57,759 bases of DNA from Chromera velia (lineage: Eukaryota > Sar > Chromeraceae). Below, piece by piece: positions 1-12,700 of the stretch. The notes under the pieces are model-generated. The model did not search any database. It was not told the origin of the DNA and saw only the letters and a program-made list of their open reading frames with translations. Where the stretch lies: assembly GCA_018398765.1 (NCBI GenBank), contig JAHBMJ010005853.1, positions 5,254 through 63,012 on the forward strand. Direction: 5' to 3'. The position numbers were made by a program, and so were the translations under genes. How positions within the stretch are numbered: position 1 is the stretch's first letter; the number at the start of each line of letters is the position of its first letter.

Positions 1-1063
1 GGGGGGGGGGGTTAGGGGGGTATATGTCTATCTGATCACTACATCGAGACCGTCCATTCCTCATTTTTTCTGCAGGAGTTCGTGAACGTAAACACTCAGT
101 GTGCCGTGCTCTTCCATGAACTCGCACATTTGAGGTCGGCATCTCCCTCCCCTGTGTGTATCTCGCTGTTCGTTCTCTCTACCTCTCAATTTATGCATAC
201 ACATTTATGTAGAAGAAAGAGATTTTGAGTACGTGTTCTTGTTTAGCTGTGGTTTCTTGCGTCTTTTTCGAACAAAGTTTTCAGTCTACACGCATGGTAA
301 GAACGACTGCCAAAAAGCGTCCCTCAAGAACAGAAAAGCGGAAAGGACCAGCATACAATCTACGACAGTCTTATCTTCGTGTCTGTCTGTCGGTTTGCAA
401 GAACACAAACGTGTCTCCGTCGATGCCTTGCATCAACAGGGCACTTCTCGTACGGAGGGCAGGTAGATTCATAGGGTTTTGCATGCTATTGGATATTTTC
501 ATAATGTTGTCTTGTCGGTGCGTGCAGACACATGAACCACGGGATCAATTTTGCATTTTTTCTTCGGGACATTTTCCTTTTCGCTTCGCAAAAGAAAATC
601 TTCAACCCGGTGCGTCGATTTCTGTTTTCCTTTCAGATAGTCTTTGTGTGTTCTGGTTTGTCTTGCTCTCTATCTTTTCACTCTTTTGTTCTTCAGTCCT
701 TCTCCTTTCTCAAGGCAGAGGGAGTCCTACGCATGGAAAGAGAGAGGGGCTGAAAGAAAAGACACGCTCGATCGATCCCATTGAATGGCAGAAAGGAAGG
801 TAAAGCAACTCGGCACATCAATATCGACAAGGACTAATACCACGTGTGTGTGCACTGGGCAAGGCCAATGGAGTGGCCGCCCTGTTCCCTTGATGTGACT
901 CCGTTCTATTGTGCACGAGAGAAAGTATATCTTTGAGCAAAAGTTTTTCGCGCCTTGTAAACGCGCGTGTGGCAGGGGAAGACACAGAACTTCAGTCAGA
1001 GTGTGTACATAAGCACAATCACATTTACATACATTCGTATACAAACACCGCTATTTTTTGCAG
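1..1063. other. Upstream region of the first gene, no supportable coding exon
   Basis: This stretch opens with a G homopolymer and is T-rich with stop codons in most frames. The open frames in it show no recognisable domain. The 3' edge is a good splice acceptor (pyrimidine run then TTTTTTGCAG at 1054-1063), so at least part of this stretch is intron of the gene whose last exon follows. Earlier exons of that gene may lie here or left of the window, but none could be placed. Confidence 0.5.
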
Positions 1064-2074
1064 TCCGAGGGTGAGAACGAATTTCCTTCTGCCTGGGCCT
1101 GGGAGCGTTTGGTCTTCGAGCGCGGAGGGGCTGTGTCCGACGCCGAGATTCGTGAGAATTTCTTCCGAGACAGAGATCATGCGGTGCGTGCCACCAGTGC
1201 GGCCCACAAAAACGCAGCAGAGGCAGGAGACGTGACTGAACAGATAGAGTGCACAGACACTGGGCCAATTGGGGGTCTGGAGGAAGTTCTCGTGGAGACA
1301 GAGACGGCACAGAAGAAGCGAGCAGGAGACCGTCCAGCCCCCTTGGTGCCTGACGGACCCTCTCCGTCTGCTCTCTCCTCTCCATCGAAAGAGGGGCAGA
1401 GGCTGGAAGAGATTGATGACGAGGAAGAGAAAGAGAAAGGACTTGAAAATGGAACTGATGCACGTCCCGCTTCAACCAGCGCAGCCCAAACTCCCTCAGC
1501 AAAAACTGCTCCACAGCCTCCCGACAACCCTGATATGTCACCTTCATCCATCACCCCGGTCGACTCGCTCCATCTGATAGGACCAAACGAATGCACCCCC
1601 ACACCACTGGACGCAACCCCCAACAAGGCTTCTTGGCCTTTTCCGGAAGACACCCTGTCCCTCCCCCCCAGAAGCCCTGAGACAATAAAGAAGGAAACCC
1701 CCCGCATGAGTCCCCTGGAGCGTCTGGAGCCCCTGAGTCTCTCTGACTTCGATCACGACTCTGAAACTCCCCTTCCGATGTCGCCACAGTCTCAGGCACC
1801 CCTCACGCTCCCTCCAGAGAACCTGGAGGCACGCGAATGCAGTGCGTCGCCCCTCCCCGTCCCCCCGCCCTCATCGCTTCCGACTTCCACTTCAACCGTA
1901 GAGACCGTTCTCCATGATCCCGCAGCAGAGCTTCCCACCGGAATACACGTATGCAGGTTGAATGACAATGCGGCAAATGGTGAAACTCTACCAGGTTGGG
2001 ATGCACTTTCAGCCCAGAGTCTGAACCCGGCCGAAATCGTTGAAGTCGATGGCGTTTTTGGTGAAGCTGACTAA
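1064..2074 (+). CDS. Last exon of an acidic, Pro/Ser-rich protein of unknown function
   Basis: An open frame of about 336 codons starts right after a strong acceptor (TTTTTTGCAG at 1054-1063) and ends at a TAA at 2072-2074. It reads through the junction in phase 0. The first 50 residues look folded (aromatic motif SAWAWERLVFERGG followed by an acidic/basic helix). The rest is low complexity with many Pro, Ser, Thr and Glu, typical of a disordered tail, and has repeated P-x-S-P-like patterns that could be kinase sites. No domain is recognised. AT-rich DNA follows the stop at once, as at other gene ends in this window. Upstream exons are missing, so this is a partial annotation. The antisense open frames are shadows of its GC-rich codons. 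Confidence 0.6.
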   Translation, partial: SEGENEFPSAWAWERLVFERGGAVSDAEIRENFFRDRDHAVRATSAAHKNAAEAGDVTEQIECTDTGPIGGLEEVLVETETAQKKRAGDRPAPLVPDGPSPSALSSPSKEGQRLEEIDDEEEKEKGLENGTDARPASTSAAQTPSAKTAPQPPDNPDMSPSSITPVDSLHLIGPNECTPTPLDATPNKASWPFPEDTLSLPPRSPETIKKETPRMSPLERLEPLSLSDFDHDSETPLPMSPQSQAPLTLPPENLEARECSASPLPVPPPSSLPTSTSTVETVLHDPAAELPTGIHVCRLNDNAANGETLPGWDALSAQSLNPAEIVEVDGVFGEAD

Positions 2075-2800
2075 AATTTTCACCTGAATATATATGATTT
2101 TATGTGGTGTTTCAACCGTGTTTGAAAGTTTTTCAATTTAATGCGTATATAAATTCAAACAGCTGTATTTTTGTTTACTATACAGAAAGTATATTGAAAA
2201 CACTAAACTTTAATTTAAATATATATCAAAATAAGTATTACTAACTATTAAAAATTGAGAATGAAATACATGTTTTTCTTTAATAATAAATGAATGATCA
2301 AGCAAATCATCTAGCCTAGCATCTAGCGAATCATTGCTTAATTTAATGAATAACTTAGAAATATACTAAAAAATACATGTATTAAGTATCTACTGTCTAA
2401 GTACAAGACCCTAGGCAAAAGCTTATTACTAGCTTTAGTACTAGTTAGACTACTACTCTTGTACCAAGTGAGACAATCTACGGATTTTTTTTTTTTTTTA
2501 AAGAGAAGAATTAAAAACGTGATTCACGAGACTGCATACTACTACGTGACTATCACTATAAAAAAATTTAGAGAAATTGAACGTCACAGGGATATCACCT
2601 AAGGTGTATAACGATTGACCCAACGATTGAGTTATAGCGTTTAGGCCCCAGAGCCTATACTTATAACCCACTGTTTATTAAATTGGCTGGTAAATTGGTC
2701 ACTCATGATCGTCCACTTGTATAAAAAGTCCTCGAAAAGTTATTTTTGGCTCTTTAAGCGCAATTGGGCTAGTTGACAGTGACACTATCGACTGGCTTTG
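2075..2800. other. AT-rich intergenic island
   Basis: The sequence turns strongly AT-rich immediately after the stop of the upstream exon, with A/T runs, a T tract near 2486-2499 and no usable open frame. It sits between two convergent genes (the + exon ending at 2074 and the - gene ending near 3629). It probably holds 3' UTR ends and intergenic spacer. No terminator or RNA gene could be recognised. Confidence 0.6.
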
Positions 2801-3628
2801 ACAGTAACTTAACCTGAGAAGTTGAGACAGCGGCTTCCTCCACATATTCTCAACCCATTCCTAGACTCATTCAAACATTCATTCATTCATCCATTCATTC
2901 ATTTCCTCGGGATTCTGCGTTTGCGGTGGCCTGCATGGAAGTGGCTCACAAAAGGTACAGTTGGTAAACCACAGCCTGAGGTAAACCAACTATGTGCAAC
3001 GCTCGGCTAGACCCCCACGGGTACAAGCACGCGCACAGCATCGTGATGTCACTTGTCGACCATTCAAAAGCCGCCATTTCACATACCTTCCTCTTTCCAG
3101 CCGCTGTGTTCCATATTTTGAGTTCCATTTTCCGTTCTTTTTCTGGACAAAAAATGAATCTGTGTAAAAGATAGTTTCAAGATAAGTTCTTCACAATTGA
3201 GATGAGAAAGAATGCTTAAGGGTTTCGCACTTCTTCAATCCTCTTCTTTTCAATTGCTGCATGGTAGGCAAACCAACCAATTGCAATTACAACAGTCAGA
3301 GCTCTACGCCTGCGGATGCGAGCACAGGCACATCATGGAAAACAGCACACTCAAATCCCTCGCTTCCTTTCTCCTCACTGCATGGAAGTGAAAACCACGC
3401 ACTCACTAATAGAAGCTTTCAGAATATTCAATAGAACAATAACAAACTCCCCCTACCTGTCCAGCTTGCCTCTTGCACATCATCACGCAAAACAAAATTG
3501 TCTGTCAGCGCAACATGAGCGTCCCACACGCAACTCTGACCGTGGGCCCCATTCTCCAGAAGAAATTCCACACATTAATTCGATTGATGATGAAGCACAA
3601 TAGAAAAAGATCAAGCACATGGAAGCGT
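2801..3628. other. Intergenic or 3' UTR region with small repeats
   Basis: There is no supportable gene. An imperfect CATT repeat lies at about 2875-2909. The short open frames show no domain. It is downstream of the minus-strand membrane protein gene, so part of it is likely that gene's 3' UTR. Confidence 0.45.
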
Positions 3629-3694
3629 CTAGACAAGCACGCAAACATGTAGACACACTCGAGCGCATCTGGACAAGCACACACCCATACTTAT

Positions 3695-3728
<34 letters not shown>

Positions 3729-6700
3729 CAGGTCATCAGACATGTTCCGGGTTCTTCAAGGCTTTTCCTTCTCCTTGTGTTCACACACGCGAGAATCCAG
3801 AAACAAGACAGGGAAGGACGGAGAAAGGACATCAACTCAAAGCCCCTGCAGCAAAAATGAACCGTCGCCGCAACCCGCCGCCCTGCCTTCTCTCCTCCCC
3901 CCCCGCCCCCCCAACCAAGAGTCTCAGTCATAATCCCGACCTCGGGATCCATTGTTCCTTCTCGCCCCTCTTCCCCCCTTGTTTCATCTCTTTGAATGTT
4001 GAGGCCTGCAACAGAACGGACAGACGGAGCAGTTGCCAGCGTCGCCGTGGAACTTCTGCGGCCGCTTCTCCGCGTCTCCCCAGCAGCAACGGCATCATTC
4101 CTCCGATCATTGGGAAGTTCCACCCTCTCAGGAGGTTCCCTCTCGAGGAACTTGTCGATCTTTCGACAGCCCTTGCAGAGGTTGAAGCGGGTGAACAGTA
4201 CGCGCACGCACTTCCAGAGAACGACGAGGACGGTGGAGGCGATCTGGAAGTAAAAAAGGGCGGGGTTCATGTCGTTGTTGTTTTCGGACTCCCACCCGTA
4301 GATGGAGATCCCAAGGATGAAGGCTTCAGTTGTCGACAAGAGGAAGGAGAAGAGGAACCGCAGCCACGAGCGCTTGAAGGACTTCGGGTTCACCAGCATC
4401 ACCTGCGAGAAGGAGAAGAACAGACAGAGACAGCCGACAGTCGATCAGTCAAGGAACGAATCAGGAAAGAAGAGAAGGGCCAAAAGTCGATGGAAGAATA
4501 GTCCAAAGGAGCCAAAATAGATGTCAACAGCAACGCTGGGTCATTTCTGCAGAAACAGATTATCCCTTTCGGCCCGGAACAGAGCGCCATGAAGGGGGAG
4601 CTTTGTGCCTGGCCACTCACACTAGCTTCCTCTGAGTCTACCCACCTGCATGACGACGACGTTGAGCATGTCGAACATCGAGAGGAAAAGGATCGCGAGG
4701 CCACACCAGAAGGACGGCCGGAAGCTCTGAACTCCCCCCGCACGGGGACACAGGAGCTTCCCGGGACGTCCGAACGTCTTTTTCAACGCACTGCAATCGC
4801 AAGAAGGGTCCTCGCATCCCATCAGATGCTTCACCCCCACAGTGCCCGTCAGACAAAGAGGGTTGGACAGAGGGGTGTCCTTCTGAAAAAAGTCGTCCTT
4901 GCGCATCCAGTCATCCACCCAGCTCACATTGTAGTACCGGACCTTCACGTCCGAGAAGCAGGAAGGAAGCTGGGGAGGGTCGGGACTTCCCGGCTTCCTC
5001 AAAATGAGGTGCTTTGCCGGTTGCCTCTTGACCACCTGGATCGTCCCGACATCCGCAACGTTCGACGACCTCCCGATCCTCTCTGCCATGTTGGGGAGGA
5101 GAATGAAGTCACCAAGGTCGACATACCAGCTGACACTCACTAATTCACGAATCAGCCCGACCGCGTTTCCCCGAGACATCTGTTCTCCCACCGTGTTGGC
5201 CTCCCTCCTTACAGCCTCGATCCATGAATCTGGAGGAACAGGTTCTGCATCGAAAAAGTCATCTTCCTCACCTCCCACTGGAAGCAACGTCACGTAGAAG
5301 TATACCCCTGCCTTTACCCTCTCATCTTGAAGCATCGGGTCACCGACATCGTGAATGCCCTCATAGTGAGAGAAACTACCGTTGCTGAAGAGGACAGGGC
5401 GCGGACGGCCCGCAACCCCCAGTTGCGGCCCAATAGGGCCGTATTCTGTGGGGACAGGAGCCTTCAACGGAGGCATGTAGTCTCTCCACTCGTAGAGGCC
5501 AGCCATCGTCAGCTGCACGCCGACGGCGATGTCAGAGGTGAAATCGGCGAAGACAACGCACATCAGTAGAGCGAGCACAAGGCGGCGACAGTCGAGGGCA
5601 GTTGCAGGGGCGTGGGGCATCCGGCAGCACCCCCACAGAGTCCACCAACACAAGCATAAACCCTGCGCGAACGAACCCAACACACCCCCCACCGACCCCA
5701 ACACCTTCCAAGCTTTCTGCATCCCACACCCCTTCTGATCTCCTCCTTCTCTCTTGCGCCTCGGACAGAGGCCTTTCAAGAATGCACACAAACGCCCCAA
5801 TCCTGACCTAAAACCTTTCCAAGCTCTTTGCAATCCACACCCCTTCTTTTTGTTATCTTTCTCTTCCTCTTCTTCTTCCTGCTCTTCCTCCTCCTCTTCC
5901 AACACAGAGGGCCCGACGTGCCACCAGACTCTGTTCACCTCCGGAAACTCCAGAGGAGCAAAGACGAACTGAAAACCACAACGGCCCTGCCTTACAGACA
6001 CAGGCAGCACCGTTCCCTTCTCCCCCTCGACCACTCCCACCCGCCCCCCCTCAGCCCTCACCAGTCCCTCCAGGCCCCCATCTTCCTCTCTGGCCTCTCG
6101 CATCTGAGCCACGCACTCAGCCTCTTTGCGAGTGAAGCCGCGTGGAAGGGACCGTCTGACAAACGCGGGGACACAAAAGGACACACCCAAGGCGATGTTC
6201 AGCAGCTGCTGAAACACCCCCCCGGGGCCTTCAGAAACGTTCATCGAGGCGAACGACAGCCCCGTGAACGCCCCCAACCCCAATGAAGCACTGAACAGAG
6301 CCAGCCACGACAGCACCTTATCCGGACGGCTGCGAGGAGGGAAGAAAAGGCACGCAACCTGTGCAACGAGGGCTAATCCCTGAAGAGCAAAAGTGCTCCT
6401 TCCCGCAACCCCCAGCAGGCCCATCCCCATCACCACCCCTCCCCCCTCGGCAAGCCTGTTGGTGGCTTCTGCGAGGAAGAAAACGGAGACGGCAAACGGC
6501 CCCAACGTCCAAAAAAGCAAGGACGTCAGAACGGAGACGGGCATGTCATCGAAGTGGAGAGACGGCAGCCGCAGTCTCCTCCCGCAGACTCTCAAAGGAG
6601 GGGGGTCAACTCGCAGGAACAGATACCTCCTTTCTTCACCACCGACTTGTTTCGAGTCAGTCGTCTGCCCCGACTCCCCCCTCTCCATTGTCCTTCTGTT

Positions 6701-6733
6701 TGCTTGCACCCATATCCCTGCTCTGTTGGGCAT
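3629..6733 (-). CDS. Second membrane module and C-terminus of a modular multi-pass membrane protein
   Basis: Two exons: about 6733-4646 and 4402-3629. The junction is clean: donor CAG|GTGGGT after a Val-Val-Val-Met-Gln end, acceptor TTCTCGCAG|GTG before a Met-Leu-Val-Asn-Pro start, both phase 0. In order it shows: a start resembling RYLFLRV; an LHFDDMP motif opening several membrane helices; a RSLPRGFTRKEAE motif; a cytosolic part with a Glu run; an EVNRVWWH motif; one helix; a roughly 200-residue non-membrane loop containing WYVDLGDFILLPN and HLILRKPG; another helix; then in exon 2 a helix-loop-helix and a charged tail. Every landmark recurs in the same order in the gene immediately upstream (6657-13256), so these are tandem copies of one module. 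No known family is recognised. The 5' end overlaps the upstream stop codon in another frame, so this is probably not a separate gene but the continuation of the same protein. The last 40 or so codons run through a GA microsatellite, so the true stop is less certain. Confidence 0.65.
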
Positions 6734-9700
6734 CTACATCTTCTTCGACACCGCTTTCTCGGCCGTCCATAGACCGCTTGACGCACGCACCGCTACACAA
6801 CCGATTCCCTTTGAGCTCCTCCTCCCCCTCCTTCTCTAGAGCCACCACGCCCCGCCTTCCCTCCCCACCCCTTCCCACTCTGCAGCGTCTACAGGTTGCG
6901 AAAGGCGCCCGCCCCACCAGCACCCTCACAACCTTCCACAAAATCAAAACACCAACTGATGCCACGCACAGACCCAGAAGGAAGGGCGCAATCGACTCAT
7001 CCGATCCCGTCAGAGGCACAAGAGCGTCTGCCCTCTGCCTCTGATACCCCCTGATCGCACAATAGACCGCGACCACTTCGCAGACAACGCAGAGGAGCAC
7101 ACCCAGATACCGCCAGACAGAACGGCTGAACAACAACGGGTTCACGAGTGAGACCTGCAAGGGCGCAGCACAGAAAGTGACTTCTGCAGAGACAAACCAC
7201 AAACGAAGGACAAGAAAAATTACTGGCATTTCAAGTTTAATGGTTTCTTTGCACTTCGACCAGGCAGTTGTCTGAACAAGCTGTAGGACAAATTCGGTGT
7301 CTGTCTCTAGAAGCTCACACTGATCGACTGAGTCTCTGACTGTTTCAGTGGCTGACTGACCTGTACGATCAGAATGTTCAGGAGGACAAAAGGAGAGAGG
7401 AAGAGGAGCGCCCAGCAGAACACGGGGGTATCCTCTGAGGGAGCACAGGCCCACGGCAAAAGACGGAAAAGCGGGCCAGAGTCTCCGAACACCCCATCGC
7501 CCCTGTCACAAAGCGAAGAAAGACGAACTCCCCTTGGATGAGAGGGATGACCCACAAGACCGCACCTCCCGAACTTCAGAACATCCCTGTTCATCTCCCG
7601 AAACAGCGCACTGTTGAAATACTCTCGCTTCAGATCAGTGCAGGGACGAAGGGGGAGGCTCGCACCGTTAGGCTTTCGGAGGATCACTGCATGGTAATCA
7701 ACAGTACGATACGCTGGTTCTCTTTCTTTCCAATGGAATCTTCTACGCAACCAGCGGACACCGTAGGAATACTGCGCCCACCCCGGCCCACTTTGAAGGA
7801 TGAAGGGACCGAAGTCAATGAAATACGCTTCTCCACGATCTGCATCTGTGTAACTCCCATCAGGAGCAAAGACAAAAGGCTCCTTGGCGACAATGGGGGA
7901 ATAATTAGGAACAGAAGCGGGAAGTGAAAGAGTGACGCCAAGCCCCAGAGTCAAAGCGGAACAAAAGCCGATAAGGGCAAGAAAAATTGCGAATGAAAGG
8001 GTGAGGCGTGCCCCTTCAAGTCGCGGGGGTGCTGCAAAGGAAAAGCGGCAGCACCCGAGAGGTGCGGTCAACCACCGGGACACTCTACCGAGAAAACTTC
8101 CTATGCTCTTACACACCCTCTTCCCCCGCCCTCCTCCCTTCACTTCCCTCCTCCCATGCCACCAGACTCTGTTCAACTCTTCAGTCTCTGTCGGTGCAAA
8201 CACAAGGCGAGTGCAGCCGAACGACTTCTCCGAAAAAGTCTCAGGGGGGGAAACCGAAGAATTGACGGGCATTGAGACTTCCGAGTCTTTCCGTTGATAT
8301 CCTTCTCCATCGTCACCCTGCCCCTCCTCCCCCTGTCCCTCCCCATCGACCCCCTCTTTCGACTCCCCCCCTTCTTCAGGCTGCCCGTGGAAGCCGAGGA
8401 GCGCCTCTGCCTCTTTGCGGAGGAACCCGCGGGGGAGGAGCCGTCGCACGAAGACAGAATACAGGAGAAGAGTGTGCGAAAAGACAGTCAACAGCAATAG
8501 CCAAGGACCCACAACTCTCGAATAGTCAAAAATTTTAAGCATCAAGGCAAAGAGGGGATGAGATTGGGGAGAAAAAAGGAGGTCTGATGGATCGTCAGTC
8601 CATGGAAAATAAAGGCGCTCCAAAAACGACAGTAACAGCGAAAAGGTCAAAACGACAAAACTCATCAAGGCAAAGACGGTGTCGGAGCGGCTCCTCAGAG
8701 GACGCAGCAGCCCCAAAAGCTGGAAGACCAAGCAGAGGGCAAAGGCAAATGGTACGAGAAGATACGGGCGGAGGTGTGGGTAGACTTGAGGGTGACTAAA
8801 CTGGACGAAAGGAAACATATCGACGTGCGAATTGAACCCTGATTCCACAACTGCGACTGCGTACGCGAAGAAGGAGGACAGGAGGACTGTAGTCGGCAGG
8901 TCGTCCAAATGCAACACCAGACACGACCCCCTCGACGACCTGCTCCCTCTCCTCTGTCCGCAGCAACAGCGACGGGGGCAGAGACAGGAGGGACGACGCG
9001 CAAAGTCTGCTGACTCGGCAGAAAGAGGGGAGTCGGATTTCAAAGGCTTCTTGTGAGAAGAGCGTGTTCCGATCTCCATGCGGAGGAAGAAGTAATGTGT
9101 TGTGTCTGTATTGCCCTCTGAGGGCCTAGCTGCTCTCTCAGTTTGCTTCACTTCATTCGGAGAGATTTCTGATCGAACATGTCCTTCTACCTCCCCCCTT
9201 GTCCGGATTTCCTTTTCTTCTCTTTTCTCACTTCCTTCTGGGATCTCGTTTGTCCCCTTCTGCTCCTCCTCCAAAATCCCCCCCACGTCCCCCTCTGTCC
9301 AATCGGCACGGTCCTTCATCTGATTCTGGAGAGAAGGAGGGGCACGTCGATTCTGTGCACTCTCCAACACCTCACCGGCTTCTTTGCCCTCTGCCTCCCT
9401 CTCTCCCCCCCCCTCCTGCAGAAAGAAGCGGACGACGCTGGAAGCGCAACTGTCCGTCTCCTCAACTAGACTCGACTGTTCAGCGACGCGCTGCGCTGCC
9501 CTCCTTGCCACCTGCCCCCTGAAGCCCGGGACGTTCTCTGCCTGCTCCTTCGCCCCCTCCCCCCCGGTTACGGAGGGGACCTGAGTGGGGGGCTCTTCCA
9601 CTAAGACAGGAGGGGACACTTGGGATGGAGGAAGTGCCTCTCTGTCTCTTTCTGTATTAGGGGAGGGATCTCTGGATGGGTTCTCAGCTACAACACGTGC

Positions 9701-12700
9701 CTTCTCGGGATCTGTCTCTTTCTTCGGAGGTTTCGGGAAATGACGGCAGACGAGAATGGCTCTGACGGCGAAAGCAAAGAGAAGAAGGGAGAGGACCGTC
9801 AAGATCTCAATCGCTGAGACGTCGATTGTCTCTTCTGTGACAGGTCTCTCTTTTCTGGGAGCTGCAGAGAATGAAAGGGGGGAGCGTAGCCGCACTTCCA
9901 ACAAAATGAAGCACAAGGCATGCAGGATAGCGACGGAGTAACGGAAAAGAAAGATAAGGAGGGAGATAGAATCATCAGACATAAGATAGTCAGCCAAGAG
10001 GGTAAAGGCCATACGAGTGAATTGCTGCTGCTGGTTGAAAGGAGGCGTCAACAAAAAGCCCAAGAAAGTAAAAAGTGCCCGGCGGGGGAAAGAAAGGAGA
10101 AAAACAAAGAACAACAAAATGATAGACACTGATGCGAGCCAGAAACTTTGAGAGAGTCCAGAGAGAACAAAGATCATCCTCACGTTGAGGAAGCGCCACT
10201 CCAATCGATATTTCTGACGTTATTAAAAGATCTCCGATGGAGGACGAACAGACTGAAGATTTGTAGGAACAAGCCACCCCCTTCGCTTCTTTTGTTGTCC
10301 GCTTTTGATGTAGTCTCAGATGGAAGAGTAGGACTGAGACAGCTACAGTCACAACAGCACGGAAGAGGAAACGAGAGAATGGAAAGGGAGAAAAATCAGA
10401 GAAAATGCTGCAAGCCGCCTCTGACAGAGAGGAAGACAAAAAGAAACAGACCTGAAATCGCCACAGTGAGGTTGAATCTTTCACGGATATACCGACTCCA
10501 GCGCGGACGCACGATGACATAAGTCTCTGACCCCCCTCTTTTCGCAAACGAGACCCTCGAAGAGGAGTAGCAGGAGGAGTGCCAAGAGAAGTCCCTTGCT
10601 GTCCCCTCACACTCACAGGCAGAGGAGTCAGAGGAACACCCCGCCCCCGAAAGGACTCCAATCATTGTGTCTGCCTGCAGAACCGTTGCATGCACACAGA
10701 CAGAACGAGCGCACAGCATCAGTGCCTCAAGAGAAGACTGGCCAGCTTGCGGCTCTCTACAGAAGCATGGTTATTGCCGTTATCTCACGCAAGCCTGCGT
10801 GTGCGATAAGAAGCTTTCTTCTCGACTGGTGCACGCACCCACTTTCAGCCAGCACCCATCAATACAAACTGGCGCACAAACTCAAAGGCAGAGACGCAGA
10901 ATCAAGATACAATCCCCCAAAGCGCCGACAGAACGGATAACCGACCGAAAAAGTGCCTGAGCAAGTGTCAACATCGAGGCCAACAGGACCACTCCACTGC
11001 GGGATGCGAAGGCTGAACCAGACACCAGGAGATTCTCTGTCGCCGCCGCAATGAGAGAATTCTGCATCTTCTGTAGCCCCAACCCAGTCTCCCCTGAAAG
11101 AGACCGTGTGCATCCCTTCCGTGAGAGCCTGAGGGAAGCGATCGGAGATGTCAAGGGCGCTCCGGATCGTGTCGTGGCGTGACCTACCTGCAGCAGGGTT
11201 TGTTGTCGGCCACACGAATCTTTCTTTCACCTCTCAAGGTCTGTAATTTGGAAAGGCCTCACATATTCACATAATCATGTGAGACGAACACAGAAACAGC
11301 ACAAGCTTCCTTCCGAGCCCCCCCAAAGGATTCCATGAATTTGACAGTTTGCTGCCTACAAGGATAGAGCTCAATCACCAAAGGAACGCGTTAAACTTTG
11401 GAACAGCGGGGCGCGGAGAGGCATTCCCACAAATAGAAGTCCTCTCTTCCTCTTCATCTCGCAGTCACAGACTGGGAAAAAGCATAATGGTTTGCCTGGC
11501 ATACAGGACCTGAAACTTTTTTTTTACAGCAAGGCTTGTTCCCTTGGTGCTGCATGAGCTGCCGACTTGCAAACACTCAAAGCGCGCGCGTGACAGAGTG
11601 CGCGGAGAAAGAAAGGCCAATACAATTCTGATGCATGAATGATCGACCCTCACATGAAGGAAGAAATTTGAGAAAGAGCGGGCGGGAGAGAAAGACGCCG
11701 GTGGGAACTATCATCACATTCAAAAACGGATCAGTCTCTCACTTAATTCCGACAGCAGTTGACAACAACTTCCAAAGATGGTGTGATCAAACGGATTCAC
11801 TGGAAGATGCGAATGAAATCCTTTGCGGTCCAACGGTTGAGCATTCATTCTCGTGCACCAATTGATTCTCACATCAAGAGCTCAGATGGACACCGAATCG
11901 TCCTGAGAGCGTGAAAGAAGCAAGAGACAAGACGAATGACGGGGAGAAGAGGCATCGTAAAAACATACGGAAAGAAGCAGAAGGACACACCGTTGAGCCT
12001 CACAGTGAGGTTGAATCTTTCACCCATATCCCGATTGTAGCTCGGACGTACGACGATATAAACCTCCGACCCCCCTCTTTTCGCAAACGAGACCCTCGAA
12101 GAGGAGTAGCAGGAGGAGTGCCAAGAGAAGTACCTTGCTGTCCCCTCACACTCACAGGCAGAGGGGTCAGAGGAACACCCCGCCCCCGAAAGGACTCCAA
12201 TCACTGTGGATGCCTGCAGAACCTTTGCATGGCAGAGAAGGAGTGCACAGAATGGGTGCTTGAAGAGGGAGGAATCATGAGTTTGCTCTCTCTACAACTG
12301 TTTGGTCGCTGCTGTTATCTCTCGGAAGGACATGCAAGCGATTCTCTTCCAGAGCCATACTCGCACCTACTCTCGGTCAGCACCCGTCGATACAGACTGG
12401 CACGCAGACTCAAAGAGCAGAGACAAGCACTCAAGATGCCAACCTTCGAAGAATTGACAGAGCAGACAACTGACAGAAGTGCCCGAGCAGGTGTCAACAG
12501 CGACGCCAACAAGACCACTCGAGTGGGGAATGCGAAAGCTGAACCAGACACCGGGAAAAAAATTGCTGCCGCCGCAATGAGAGAAATCCGCATCCTCTGT
12601 CGTCCCCGTCCAATTGCCCGTTACAGAGATGCTCTGCACCGCCCCCGCAAGGGGAGGCGAACCGATCGGAGAGGTCGAAGGCCGTCTGGATCGTGTCGTG

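Noticed and set aside
225-803. Plus-strand 192-codon frame
   Set aside because: It has no domain and an odd composition, and it is not connected in phase to the following exon by any clear splice site.
5828-6286. Plus-strand hydrophobic frame with a Phe/Leu run
   Set aside because: It is the antisense of the Glu run in the membrane module, whose minus-strand frame has matching domains in the paralogous module.
10859-11230. Reading the second PPC-like exon from an ATG at 11230
   Set aside because: The domain begins after a splice acceptor at 11188-11190 that joins in phase 1 with the preceding exon at 11991. The codons before it lie in the intron.
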